This document shows positions 25,700 to 33,941 of a stretch of 64,000 nucleotides of DNA, piece by piece; within the stretch, counting starts at the first letter, position 1; each line of letters begins with the position of its first letter. Under the pieces are notes generated by a model that did no database searches, was not told the DNA's origin, and was given only the letters and a program-made list of their open reading frames with translations. Position numbers and translations under genes: made by a program. The stretch covers positions 248,001 to 312,000 of the forward strand of contig NZ_JAQQWS010000003.1 in NCBI RefSeq assembly GCF_028610675.1. Reading direction: 5' to 3'. Origin of the DNA: Alkalihalobacillus pseudalcaliphilus (GTDB lineage Bacteria > Bacillota > Bacilli > Bacillales > Bacillaceae_D).

Positions 25700-26212
25700 T
25701 TAATGACTGCTGCTAGTAACAGCTGCATTATACATTCGGTTCAGTGCGTTAACACCTGTAATCGCCAAGATTAATTCCTCCGTCGACAGCTCCAATGAAC
25801 GATTGGTTAGCTCATAAGCAGGGGCAGAGAAAAAGAAACTTACTCTTTTTACCTCGCCAACTACCTGTCCATCACCATCTTGAATTTGATACGCTTCTGA
25901 AAACACAGGAGCCTGAAACAAATAGGCCTGATCGTCCTGTGCCTTATTGTAATGATATTTTTTATTCCAAGACCAATAGTTTTGCTTCACATAACCGAGC
26001 TCCTGCCCTTGATAATCCTCCATCAACCATTTTGAAGTAAATCCTTTTAATTCTCCACGCATCATTTCACGTTGGTTCTCATCTAAAATAGACGCTCTCG
26101 TTCGAAAGCCTGACTTTAATTCTAAATAACCAATTTTATGATTGTCTTTATCAAGAATTTCCGTTATTCCTCTTGAAAAGAACTTCTCTCTAAAATAAAC
26201 AACATGCTCCAT
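25700..26212 (-). CDS. LURP-one/tubby-like family protein
   Basis: A 170-residue protein with the repeated beta-strand pattern of LURP-one-related proteins: VVYFREKFFS, KIGYLELKSGFRTRASI, ELGYVKQNYWSWNKKYHY, and a hydrophobic C-terminal helix starting LILAITGVNALNRMY that in tubby-like folds fills the barrel. The frame extends to a GTG at 26221, but ATG 26210-26212 is eight bases behind AGGTAGG and is preferred. It lies between rlmCD and a nitronate monooxygenase on the same strand. Function unknown. Confidence 0.7.
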   Translation of the reverse strand: MEHVVYFREKFFSRGITEILDKDNHKIGYLELKSGFRTRASILDENQREMMRGELKGFTSKWLMEDYQGQELGYVKQNYWSWNKKYHYNKAQDDQAYLFQAPVFSEAYQIQDGDGQVVGEVKRVSFFFSAPAYELTNRSLELSTEELILAITGVNALNRMYNAAVTSSSH

Positions 26213-26280
26213 ACCAGTCACCTACCTGATGTTTTCTAATGTATACGAATATTTCCACTTAATCGTTTCATTTTTTAGAA

Positions 26281-27300
26281 TCATGAAAGAAGTATTCCGG
26301 CTTCTGCTGCTAATGTTTTCACCAACTTTCCTGCTGGCATTGCGCGAATTTGCTTAAAATTACTTCCTGCCCACAACGCCGCTATGTCTGCTCTTCCGAT
26401 TGAAACAGCTTCTTTTCGTAATGATTGAGTAAGGTAATGAATCTCTGGATATGCGTAAGGTGCATCCTTATTTTGACCGATAAAAGGTTGAGAAAGACCA
26501 CGTGCGAATCTTCCTGTATACGCACGTGTTAATTCAGTCTTGGTAAAAGCTTTGTTCATTAATGACTCACGATGTAAGCGATTTGTCCCACTCTCTGTGC
26601 AGCATAAAAAGGCGGTTCCTAGCTGAATGGCTATTGCTCCTTGATCTAGTAAACTCTTAATTTGTTTCCCATTCATCACGCCACCAGCTGCAATAATAGG
26701 TATCGTGATCTTTTCTAGTAATCTCTCCACTAACACGCTCGTCGTTAATGGCTCATCTATTTGTTTTTCATTAATAAAGCTCCCTCTATGCCCTCCTGCT
26801 TCAATTCCTTGTGCACATACAAAGTCAGCACCGGCACACTCTGCCTGTTCTGCTTCCTTCACTGTCGTTACCGTGACGATTGTCTGAATATGTAGTGCCT
26901 TTAATTGCTCAAATAATTCATTAGAGGGACAACCAAATGTAAAGCTTACATACGGAACTTCCATCTTTTTAATCAAATCAAGCTTTTCTACCCAAGCATC
27001 ATCAGAGTATTCGAGCTTTCCAGTTTTTATCTGGAATGCTCTTGCAAAATGATTAATCCTATCCTGATAGGCTAATAGTTCTTTTGTAATCACAGTAGGC
27101 TCATTAGGTACAAATAGATTCACACCAAAAACCTTCGTACCTAATGATCTGACTCGAATAATCTGTTCTTTCAATTTAGTTACAGGCAGATAACCCGCAG
27201 CCAAAAAACCGAGACCTCCATGGCAACAAACTTCGTGGACTAATCCAGGAGTCGTAACACCTCCTGCCATTGGTGCTTGAATAATAGGATTAATCACCAA
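26281..27300 (-). CDS. Nitronate monooxygenase
   Basis: A 339-residue FMN-dependent TIM-barrel enzyme. Recognised by PIIQAPMAGGVTTPGLV at the N terminus, GGLGFLAAGY, VSFTFGCPS, the FMN-binding AQGIEAGGHRGSF (about 161-173), IPIIAAGGVMNG and AIQLGTAFL. These are features of class I nitronate monooxygenase (formerly 2-nitropropane dioxygenase), which oxidises toxic propionate 3-nitronate. It starts at GTG with AAGGAGGT upstream. FabK-type enoyl reductases are related, but the length and the EAGGHRG motif favour nitronate monooxygenase. Confidence 0.88.
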   Translation of the reverse strand: MVINPIIQAPMAGGVTTPGLVHEVCCHGGLGFLAAGYLPVTKLKEQIIRVRSLGTKVFGVNLFVPNEPTVITKELLAYQDRINHFARAFQIKTGKLEYSDDAWVEKLDLIKKMEVPYVSFTFGCPSNELFEQLKALHIQTIVTVTTVKEAEQAECAGADFVCAQGIEAGGHRGSFINEKQIDEPLTTSVLVERLLEKITIPIIAAGGVMNGKQIKSLLDQGAIAIQLGTAFLCCTESGTNRLHRESLMNKAFTKTELTRAYTGRFARGLSQPFIGQNKDAPYAYPEIHYLTQSLRKEAVSIGRADIAALWAGSNFKQIRAMPAGKLVKTLAAEAGILLS

Positions 27301-27429
27301 CGATACCTCCTTTTGGTTGAACGAAATGAGCTGTGCTCACAAATCTTACTTTAACTGTAATCCGAACTCATCTATATGTAAATCCTATCCAAAAATAAAT
27401 ACATCATTTTTCCAAAAACGAAAGAAACA

Positions 27430-27458
27430 TTGACACCATTTAGATCGTCCCTTAAACT
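27430..27458 (+). promoter_or_regulatory. Promoter of macrolide-resistance operon
   Basis: TTGACA (27430-27435), a 17-bp spacer and TAAACT (27453-27458) make a near-ideal SigA promoter; transcription would start about 27465, just before the leader peptide ribosome site. Confidence 0.75.
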
Positions 27459-27493
27459 AGAAATAACTTTAATCGGAGGAGGATTGTTAAAAT

Positions 27494-27535
27494 ATGTGTT
27501 TTATGAGATTGCGTTTCCCAACTTTGAACTCGTAA
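27494..27535 (+). CDS. Leader peptide with ErmD-like MRLRFPTLN
   Basis: A 13-residue ORF, MCFMRLRFPTLNS, behind a GGAGGAGG ribosome site and the strong promoter at 27430. Nine consecutive residues, MRLRFPTLN, are the same as I recall for the ErmD/ErmK leader (MTHSMRLRFPTLNQ), in which macrolide-bound ribosomes stall at the MRLR motif. The Msr(A) leader also contains MRLK. Stalling here would alter folding of the downstream hairpins (CTCTGTTT/AAACAGAG and the terminator at 27636-27666) and let transcription reach the ABC-F and kinase genes. The mechanism is inferred by analogy. Confidence 0.85.
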   Translation: MCFMRLRFPTLNS

Positions 27536-27635
27536 TTAAATACGTTCAAAGGCTCTGTTTGTGAAACAGAGTAAACGGGAGCAGTCTGACCTTTTTTAAT
27601 AATCCTACAAACAGCAGTAGTAACTGCTATTGACG

Positions 27636-27666
27636 GAAAGGCCGACTCGTTCTGCCTTTCTTTTTT
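27636..27666 (+). terminator. Attenuator terminator 1
   Basis: A perfect 7-bp stem GAAAGGC/GCCTTTC (27636-27660) followed by six T residues, 100 bp downstream of the leader peptide and upstream of the resistance genes. It is probably the conditional stop of an attenuation switch. Confidence 0.75.
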
Positions 27667-27941
27667 ATATGTATATTTCATTCTACACAACGTTAATAGG
27701 AAAATTTTTGGCTACTCATCACGAGTTTATGTTGTTATCGCTCTTTACAACTGCATTTACTTGAATGGGTTGGTGGTGGTGCATAGAGGCCCAAGATCTG
27801 AGATGAAGTTAACTTGTGAAAGCAAGTGACGAGACCTCTTGAGGCATAACTTTTAGTACCAGCACCGTCCTTAATTTCCTAAAAACTAAAAAGACATTGT
27901 GTAAAAAAGAAGCCCGGCAACGTGTTTCCCGTTTACTCCTT

Positions 27942-27970
27942 ATCACAGGCAGAGGTCTGTGATTTTTTTG
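27942..27970 (+). terminator. Attenuator terminator 2
   Basis: ATCACAG/CTGTGAT (27942-27963) followed by a seven-base T run ends 25 bp before the ABC-F start codon. A terminator this close to the start of the gene it precedes points to a second control point. Confidence 0.75.
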
Positions 27971-27994
27971 TGCAACAAATAGGAGGAATAAACA

Positions 27995-29446
27995 ATGGAA
28001 ACATTACAATTAGAACTGGCCCATATTGAAGTAAGTTTTTTAGACCAGACCATTCTGGATATTGAAAAACTGTCTGTTTACCAATTTGACCGCATTGGTA
28101 TTGTTGGCAAAAACGGGAGTGGAAAAAGTACCTTATTAAAATTGTTGAAGGGGGAGATTTTACCAACAAAAGGTCATGTTCATAGACAAATTGACTTTGG
28201 CTATTTTGAACAGACAGCTCCCCCCACAGAGCATGATGCAGACTATAAAATGCTCGGGCTCTTAAATATAAATGGGAAAAGTCACGGGCATTTAAGTGGT
28301 GGTGAGCAATCACGCCTTAAGCTAGCCCAGCTTTTTTCTAACTACCATGAGGGTCTATTATTAGATGAACCAACGACGCATCTAGATCAGAACGGTCAAC
28401 AGTTTTTACTGGATCAGCTTGCTTATTATTATGGTGCCCTACTTATCGTTAGCCATGACCGTTACGTACTCGACCAGCTTGTCAATAAAATTTGGGAAGT
28501 GAAGGATGGAAAAGTCACGGAGTATAGTGGCAATTACACGGACTATTTACAGCAAAAGCAATTAGAAAAAGAGCAACAGCAGGAAAAGCATGAAAAGTAT
28601 ATAAAAGAGAAAGAACGATTAATAAAATCGGCTGAGGATAAATTAAAGAAGGCGAAAAAAGTAACACAAGGAAAGAAAAATGCGGCGAAAAATCAATCAC
28701 CAAGTCGACTATCTGCTTCAAAATCAAAAGATAACGTGCAAAAAGCGATGCAGCAAACAGCCAAATCTCTAGAGCATCGTGCCGAACAGCTTGAAGTAGT
28801 GAAAGCACCTGAATGGGAACGAACGATTTCATTCCCACAATCACAGTCTTTGCAGCTGCATAATAAATTTCCAATTATGGCAGAGCGGCTAACCTTATAT
28901 GCAGGAAATAAACTTTTGCTCAAACAGGCCAGTTTTCAATTCCCTGTAGGTAAAACCATTGCTTTAACAGGCGAGAATGGATCTGGTAAGTCAACTTTAC
29001 TTCATCATATCCTTGAGAATGGTCATGACCTGACACTCTCTCTTAAAGCCCAAATCGGTTATTATGACCAATTAAGCTATCAATTTGAGAAATCTGAAAG
29101 CGTCTATGATTATTTAAAAGAGCGCAGTGACCATGAGGAAACAGTGATTAGAGCTGCCTTGCATTCGATGTGCTTTGGTGGGAGTGACCTCTCCAAAGAT
29201 ATTTGCACCTTAAGCGGTGGAGAACGGATTCGTCTCTTGCTTTGCCAGCTGTTTTTGGGGCGTTATAATATTCTCATCTTAGATGAGCCGACGAACTTTC
29301 TCGATATCGATGCGATTTTAGCTTTAGAAAAATTTATTCAAGGTTATGAAGGAACGATCGTACTTGTCTCACACGATCGAACGTTTGTGAAGCGAATTGC
29401 TGATGTACAATATACCTTACAAAACAAGCAACTATATTTAAATTAA
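27995..29446 (+). CDS. Msr-like ABC-F ribosomal protection protein
   Basis: A 483-residue protein with two ABC domains and no membrane part. Domain 1: GIVGKNGSGKST, HLSGGEQSRLKLAQL, GLLLDEPTTHLD, IVSHDR. Domain 2: ALTGENGSGKST, TLSGGERIRLLLCQL, LILDEPTNFLD, LVSHDR. A long basic coiled linker between them resembles Msr(A), including RLSASKSKDNVQKA and a FPQSQ..LHNKFPI segment. Antibiotic-resistance ABC-F proteins bind the ribosomal E site and dislodge macrolides or streptogramin B. It has AGGAGG before ATG and is followed 12 bp later by a macrolide-kinase gene. The drug range is inferred. Confidence 0.88.
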   Translation: METLQLELAHIEVSFLDQTILDIEKLSVYQFDRIGIVGKNGSGKSTLLKLLKGEILPTKGHVHRQIDFGYFEQTAPPTEHDADYKMLGLLNINGKSHGHLSGGEQSRLKLAQLFSNYHEGLLLDEPTTHLDQNGQQFLLDQLAYYYGALLIVSHDRYVLDQLVNKIWEVKDGKVTEYSGNYTDYLQQKQLEKEQQQEKHEKYIKEKERLIKSAEDKLKKAKKVTQGKKNAAKNQSPSRLSASKSKDNVQKAMQQTAKSLEHRAEQLEVVKAPEWERTISFPQSQSLQLHNKFPIMAERLTLYAGNKLLLKQASFQFPVGKTIALTGENGSGKSTLLHHILENGHDLTLSLKAQIGYYDQLSYQFEKSESVYDYLKERSDHEETVIRAALHSMCFGGSDLSKDICTLSGGERIRLLLCQLFLGRYNILILDEPTNFLDIDAILALEKFIQGYEGTIVLVSHDRTFVKRIADVQYTLQNKQLYLN

Positions 29447-29458
29447 GGAGTGTTTACT

Positions 29459-30367
29459 ATGAAGAAAAATAACGGAAATACGGGAAATGAAATTATGGAA
29501 ATTACAAAAAAGAATGGCATTGAATTAGACGCTGCCTCCATTCGTGTTAATCAATCAGGACTAGACTTTCTTGTTGCGATCGCTGAGTCGGTTACAGGTA
29601 ATAAGTGGTTACTTAGAATGCCTCGACGGACGGAGGTTTTTACAAGGACAGCCGCCGAAAAAGATACGTTAGCTTATATTGCTAAGTTTGTTCCTTTTGA
29701 AGTACCTATTTGGGAAGTTTACACACCTGAGTTGATTGCTTATCGACCACTAGCAGGCGTACCCGCTGCCACCATCGATATGGAACAAAAAGCATATGTT
29801 TACGAAATTGACGAAAAGAATCTTCCTGAAATTTACCATCAATCTTTGGCGGAATGCCTTGTTCATTTACATCATCTACCCGTTGAAGGTGAAGCCTTAC
29901 CTGAACTAACGAAAAGACAGACCGCTGAACAAATTCGCCAAACGATGAAAGAAAGAATTGAGAAAGTGAAGCAAGATTATAAGGTGAACCCAGATTTGCT
30001 GAATCGTTGGCAGCAGTGGTTAAATACGGATGAGTATTGGCCAAAGGTGACGGGTATGATTCATGGTGATGGTCATGTCGGTCATATGATGATTAACGAA
30101 GCCGGAGAAATTACTGGAATGATCGATTGGACCGAGGCGCAGATTGCCGATATTTCCAAGGATTTTATTCCTCACTATCTTGTTTTCGGTGAAGAAGCTT
30201 TAGATAAGTTACTTCATTACTATGAAAAAGCTGGTGGTTATACGTGGCCAAAAATGAAGGAGCATATTATTGAACTTTATTCTACCTATCCGATTGATGT
30301 GGCAGAGTTTGCCGAAGCTTCTGGTGAAGAAGAATATAGAGAAATGGCCAGACAAGGACTAGAATAA
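29459..30367 (+). CDS. Mph-like macrolide 2'-phosphotransferase
   Basis: A 302-residue kinase of the Mph type. It has the substrate-binding N lobe with KWLLRMPRR, and the catalytic MIHGDGHVGHMMIN (Brenner motif, about residues 198-211) followed by GMIDWTEAQIADISKDF (metal-binding D). Such enzymes phosphorylate the 2'-OH of the desosamine sugar of macrolides with GTP. The start ATG at 29459 has AAGGAGTG and lies 12 bp after the ABC-F gene, so both are one operon; Msr with Mph is a known resistance pairing, e.g. msr(A)-mph(C). Confidence 0.88.
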   Translation: MKKNNGNTGNEIMEITKKNGIELDAASIRVNQSGLDFLVAIAESVTGNKWLLRMPRRTEVFTRTAAEKDTLAYIAKFVPFEVPIWEVYTPELIAYRPLAGVPAATIDMEQKAYVYEIDEKNLPEIYHQSLAECLVHLHHLPVEGEALPELTKRQTAEQIRQTMKERIEKVKQDYKVNPDLLNRWQQWLNTDEYWPKVTGMIHGDGHVGHMMINEAGEITGMIDWTEAQIADISKDFIPHYLVFGEEALDKLLHYYEKAGGYTWPKMKEHIIELYSTYPIDVAEFAEASGEEEYREMARQGLE

Positions 30368-30400
30368 AGTAGTGAGAAACCACTTTACATTTTAAATGGA

Positions 30401-30437
30401 TAGTGCCGTTGACAGTTTGGGAGGTCAACGGTATTTA
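30401..30437 (+). terminator. Terminator of macrolide-resistance operon
   Basis: GCCGTTGAC and GTCAACGGT form a hairpin 35 bp after the kinase stop, followed by ATTTAT. Confidence 0.65.
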
Positions 30438-30646
30438 TATGAAAGTTGATGCTGGTACTCACGTGTGGAGCTTTGCCCGTCGCTACCGAAAATCATGCTC
30501 CGCGACAATCACGTGGCGCCGAACTAACTAGCTTCGCTTGTGGATTTCGGCTCTGCCACTACTTCCCACGGGAGCTTTTCTCCAGAGAGTCTCCGCATGA
30601 CTCGCCCGCTGGGTTACTACTAATTCTCAAGATCACAAAACAATTA
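30438..30646 (+). repeat. Dispersed repeat R1, copy 1
   Basis: The segment from ATGAAAGTTGATGCTGGTAC to CTCAAGATCACAAAA matches 52279-52470 (same strand) and 38384-38560 (reverse). Shared blocks include GCTACCGAAAATCATGCTCC, GAACTAACT.GCTTCGC, GGGAG..TCTCCG and GGTTACT. No protein explains the conservation; ORFs drawn through it differ between copies. Confidence 0.75.
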
Positions 30647-30658
30647 ACTACCCTTTGA

Positions 30659-31346
30659 GTAACTGGCACGTTCAGACGTTTTCGTGTAGTTACTCACACT
30701 TTTCCCTCCAGTAACTAACACGTTCAGGCTTTTTCGTGTAGTTACTCACGCACTTCCCTCCAGTAACTAACACGTTCAGACGTTTTCGTGTAGTTACTCC
30801 AAGGTTTGACTTCCGTATCTGCACATTAACCACCTCTTTGTGCAGTTACTACTTGGTTTAGCTTCCGCATCTGCACATTAACCCTCTCTTTTTGCAGTTA
30901 CTACCTGGTTTGGCTTCCGTATCTGCACATTAACCACCTCTTTGTGTAGTTACTACATGGTTTAGCTTCCTTATCTGCACATTAACCCTCTCTTTGTGCA
31001 GATACTACCTGGTTTAGCTTCCTTATCTGCACATTAACCCCCTCTTTGTGCAGTTACTACTTGGTTTAGCTTCCTTATCTGCACATTAACCACCTCTTTG
31101 TGTAGATACTACCTGGTTTGGCCTCCGTATCTGCACATTAACCCTCTCTTTGTGCAGATACTACTTGGTTTAGCTTCCGTATCTGCACATTAACCCTCTC
31201 TTTGTGCAGATACTACTTGGTTTAGCTTCCGTATCTGCACATTAACCCCCTCTTTGTGCAGTTACTACCTGGTTTAGCTTCCGTATCTGCACATTAACCC
31301 CCTCTTTGTGCAGTTACTACCTGGTTTGGCTTCCGTATCTGCACAA
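30659..31346. repeat. 52-bp tandem array, family A, locus 2
   Basis: Fourteen starts with an exact 52-bp step: 30659, 30711, 30763, then 30815 and every 52 bp to 31335. The first three units carry GTAACT..CACG/CGTGTAGTTAC as inverted repeat; the rest carry GTATCTGCACA with TGTGCAGATAC or TGTGCAGTTAC. The reverse complement of the locus 1 unit (1330-1926) aligns along the whole period, so both loci are the same family in opposite orientation. The array lies in the gap between the resistance operon and a surface-protein gene. Confidence 0.95.
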
Positions 31347-31502
31347 GACTTTCATCTTTGTTGATGGTGGATCGGTTTTGCTCCGGTATCGGCGTTTTAT
31401 ATGAAAGTGCGAACATAGAGCGTTAATCGTCGCACCGAAAATGATGCTTCACGTCCTGCGGGCAGTCTCCGCATAACTCGCCGGCATTAATTATTTTTAT
31501 GA
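31347..31502. repeat. R2 fragment (reverse) and partial R1 copy
   Basis: ACTTTCATCTTTGTTGATGG to about 31402 is an inverted R2-type fragment like the one at 1229-1292. From ATGAAAGTGCG (31401) to CGCATAACTCGCC (31479) a shortened R1 copy follows, keeping ACCGAAAATGATGC and CGTCCTGCGGG. They border the tandem array on its right side. Confidence 0.6.
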
Positions 31503-31581
31503 GCACTTTGTAACCTTACGCCCATTTTTGCCGTTCAACATCTATAGATCATCATTACGTATTAAAATAGGAGGATCACAT

Positions 31582-32121
31582 ATGAAAAGAACTCTTTGGC
31601 TTACTCTTCTTATCCTTTGTTTTTCGGTCGTCAGCTTTCAACCGGGCAAAACCTATGCTTTAAGCTGTGTGGAGCTCCCCGACCGAGTTACAGCTTTTGA
31701 AGAGTCTGATTTTGTTTTCAAAGGCACACTAACATCCATTCAATCAATCTTTGCCAATGATCGATTTCTATTTGATGTAGAGCTTGTTTTTAAAGGCGAT
31801 GTCTCACCAACCTTTACGGCACTTGATTCAGAAGGACAATGGCTCAGACAATCACTTAACGAAAATCAAACGTATTTAGTTTTCGGAAAAATGTCGGGCA
31901 ATAAAGCTTATATCTCGGCATGTGGCAATACCGAGCCCTGGAGTTGGGCAGAAGATGAGCTTCCTGAACTACCTGTTGAGAGGGAGGTTATCATTGAATA
32001 TACAGCAGAAGATCGCCTAAATAATCAATATTCATCGTTTACTTGGCTCTTCAGCACAGCCATTATCTTAATTCTAACCGTAGCCATTTTTTATATCATT
32101 AAAAGAAGGAAAAAATCTTGA
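31582..32121 (+). CDS. Surface-anchored TIMP/netrin-like protein
   Basis: A 179-residue protein with signal peptide (MKRTLWLTLLILCFSVVSF, cleavage after YA about residue 28), an extracellular domain with few cysteines that starts SCVELPDRVTAFEESDFVFKG, and a C-terminal membrane helix (about 152-172) ending in KRRKKS. The arrangement of cysteine directly after the signal peptide, then FKGTLTSI and YLVFGKM, recalls TIMP/NTR-like domains of Bacilli. AGGAGG precedes ATG 31582; an upstream start at 31528 lacks a site. Function unknown. Confidence 0.7.
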   Translation: MKRTLWLTLLILCFSVVSFQPGKTYALSCVELPDRVTAFEESDFVFKGTLTSIQSIFANDRFLFDVELVFKGDVSPTFTALDSEGQWLRQSLNENQTYLVFGKMSGNKAYISACGNTEPWSWAEDELPELPVEREVIIEYTAEDRLNNQYSSFTWLFSTAIILILTVAIFYIIKRRKKS

Positions 32122-32163
32122 TAAAATGCTCCTTATGAAGGGGTGATAAGAAGAACACACAAC

Positions 32164-32206
32164 AGGACAAACCACACCTATTAGAAATATGGTTTGTCCT
32201 TTTTAG
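32164..32206 (+). terminator. Terminator of TIMP-like gene
   Basis: AGGACAAACCA and TGGTTTGTCCT form an 11-bp stem (32164-32200) followed by a T run. Confidence 0.8.
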
Positions 32207-32263
32207 TTTCATTCTACTCAAATAGTCATACTAAAAGATTGCTCATTTAAGAGCATATAACAC

Positions 32264-32773
32264 TTATTCATACCCCCCTTTAGCCTCAGGTAACTGTTGA
32301 TATTCTTCCTTCACAAAAATAATCGTTGATTCGAGATTATTGACAAACTTTTCCCACGCTATTTTCGCCGGCGTTTCACAAGCCGTATCCCATTTCAAGC
32401 GAAACTCTTCTTCTGCAACGGTCATTTTCAATACATAGGTAGAATGCGGTTCCATACATGTAATGTACTTTCCCGTTGCACGATCATGAGGTAAGTCTTT
32501 CACACCTAATTGCCGAAATTGCTCATAAATATATGCTATCTCCTCCTCCGTCAAAAATAGCTCCGTTGTTGCCGTCCCATCTTCAATCAAATCCTTCGTG
32601 TACGTATTCTCATATGTATTTAATTCGTTCATATTTAAACCCATCCCATACTTTAATGAGAAATCAAAATCATCTGGTTTTTCAGCAGGCATACCTTGCT
32701 CACTCTGCTCATCTTGAGAAACGCAACTTGAACAGAACAAAACAATAAGCAAAATTACGTAAACACGTCTCAT
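32264..32773 (-). CDS. Putative lipoprotein, unknown function
   Basis: A 169-residue protein that starts MRRVYVILLIVLFCSSCVS, a short lipoprotein-type signal with a cysteine at residue 17. The mature part is acidic, with the pattern LTEEEIAYIYEQFRQLGVKDLP and a pair of cysteines (ITCMEP, DTACETP). The start at 32771-32773 has GGAG upstream; the frame extends eight codons further without a site. It is the last of three small minus-strand genes (32264-33584) with membrane or export signals. No family recognised. Confidence 0.6.
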   Translation of the reverse strand: MRRVYVILLIVLFCSSCVSQDEQSEQGMPAEKPDDFDFSLKYGMGLNMNELNTYENTYTKDLIEDGTATTELFLTEEEIAYIYEQFRQLGVKDLPHDRATGKYITCMEPHSTYVLKMTVAEEEFRLKWDTACETPAKIAWEKFVNNLESTIIFVKEEYQQLPEAKGGYE

Positions 32774-32863
32774 CACATTCACTCCATCTCTTAACACTCA
32801 CTTACTTGAAATAGAACGAACGCTTACCTCATAACGTTTCAGAAACTATCTACGTATTTAAAA

Positions 32864-33169
32864 TTATTCAGAATCTAACTGAAACCCCTCTTCACCAATA
32901 CGGTCATAAGGATAAAAGGATTCCAACCAATTAAACCGTTCTCCTTCTTCATCCCATCTGAACACATTAACCTCACCATGATTATAAATGACGATCTTAT
33001 CTTCCCCTACAGGGATTACTTTGTCTTCAGTAACATTAGTTTCAATATAGCTTGGGAAGTTATCATAGTTGTAATGACTATTATTCTGATTGAAGACCAA
33101 TAAAATTAAACAAACTAAAATAGCGATTAAAATCCCTCTATTTGAGCCTCTTTTCTCATTTGTTTCCAT
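32864..33169 (-). CDS. Small single-pass membrane protein
   Basis: A 101-residue protein: a short charged N terminus, one membrane helix GILIAILVCLILLVF (residues 11-25), then an acidic extracytoplasmic part with IVIYNHGEVNVFRWDEE. The start METNEKRGSN at 33167-33169 follows GGGAGGTAGAGGG closely; the longer frame to 33244 would overlap the next gene and lacks a site. Not recognised. Confidence 0.55.
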   Translation of the reverse strand: METNEKRGSNRGILIAILVCLILLVFNQNNSHYNYDNFPSYIETNVTEDKVIPVGEDKIVIYNHGEVNVFRWDEEGERFNWLESFYPYDRIGEEGFQLDSE

Positions 33170-33209
33170 CCCTCTACCTCCCATACATAAACTTACTTCT
33201 ACGAACATT

Positions 33210-33584
33210 TCACGACATTGATATGAATCTCGTCCGAATTTCACCTTTCACCTTTGCAAATTTAACAACCGTCACTACCATTAAAAGAAAAAATATCGAT
33301 AACGCTCCAACCCACTCATTTGGAAAATTGATAAACCCAAACCAAAATAAGCTTAACGGAAGCATGAACAATACCGTGATTATATAAGGCACAAATAAAA
33401 GTAAAAACGCTCCTTGACCACTTTTAGATGAAAGGAGAGAGCCCCACTTTTCCTCCGTCATTTTAAACAACTTATTTATCATAAATAAGCTTGAAAAAAG
33501 AATGCCTAAAAATACAACCGAAACGAGTACACTCATTAAAAAATAAGAACCGATAAATATTAGCAAATCCACCCTATCCACCAC
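33210..33584 (-). CDS. Three-helix membrane protein, unknown
   Basis: 124 residues with three or four hydrophobic segments: LLIFIGSYFLMSVLVSVVFL, AFLLLFVPYIITVLFMLPL, and WVGALSIFFLLMVVTVV. The gene precedes two other small membrane or exported proteins on the same strand at 40-90 bp spacing, suggesting a small operon. Not recognised. Confidence 0.55.
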   Translation of the reverse strand: MVDRVDLLIFIGSYFLMSVLVSVVFLGILFSSLFMINKLFKMTEEKWGSLLSSKSGQGAFLLLFVPYIITVLFMLPLSLFWFGFINFPNEWVGALSIFFLLMVVTVVKFAKVKGEIRTRFISMS

Positions 33585-33941
33585 CTATAATTCAAATTCG
33601 TTCATATAAAACCATCCTATAACAAATACAGGATATTAATCCCTATCATTGATATACATTAAGATTGGATTTTACTCCACTTTCATTTTTAAAGTGTACT
33701 ACACTATATTCAATATGTTTTGTTTTTTTCCTACAAAATAGCACGGCTTTTCCTCCACTTATGTTGTTACTTCCTTGCTTTTTCTAGGCCTCTTGCTAAC
33801 ATTCATTTATTTTTTTGTATGAGAAATTCTCTAACAAAATAGCGTGCCCCCATTCCCGGAGCACTTATCAAAGATAAGCATATCGCCTTGAGTCAGCTTT
33901 CAAAAAAAAATCAGCTCTACCATCAGAGCTGATCCCATACC
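33585..33941. other. Intergenic with dgkB terminator
   Basis: No gene is supported. At 33902-33933, ATCAGCTCT/AGAGCTGAT with an adjoining A run makes a terminator for minus-strand transcription from dgkB. The rest is A+T-rich and featureless to the eye. Confidence 0.6.

Noticed and set aside
27487..27690. 67-codon minus-strand ORF opposite the macrolide leader
   Set aside because: It is the antisense of the leader peptide and attenuator; no ribosome site.
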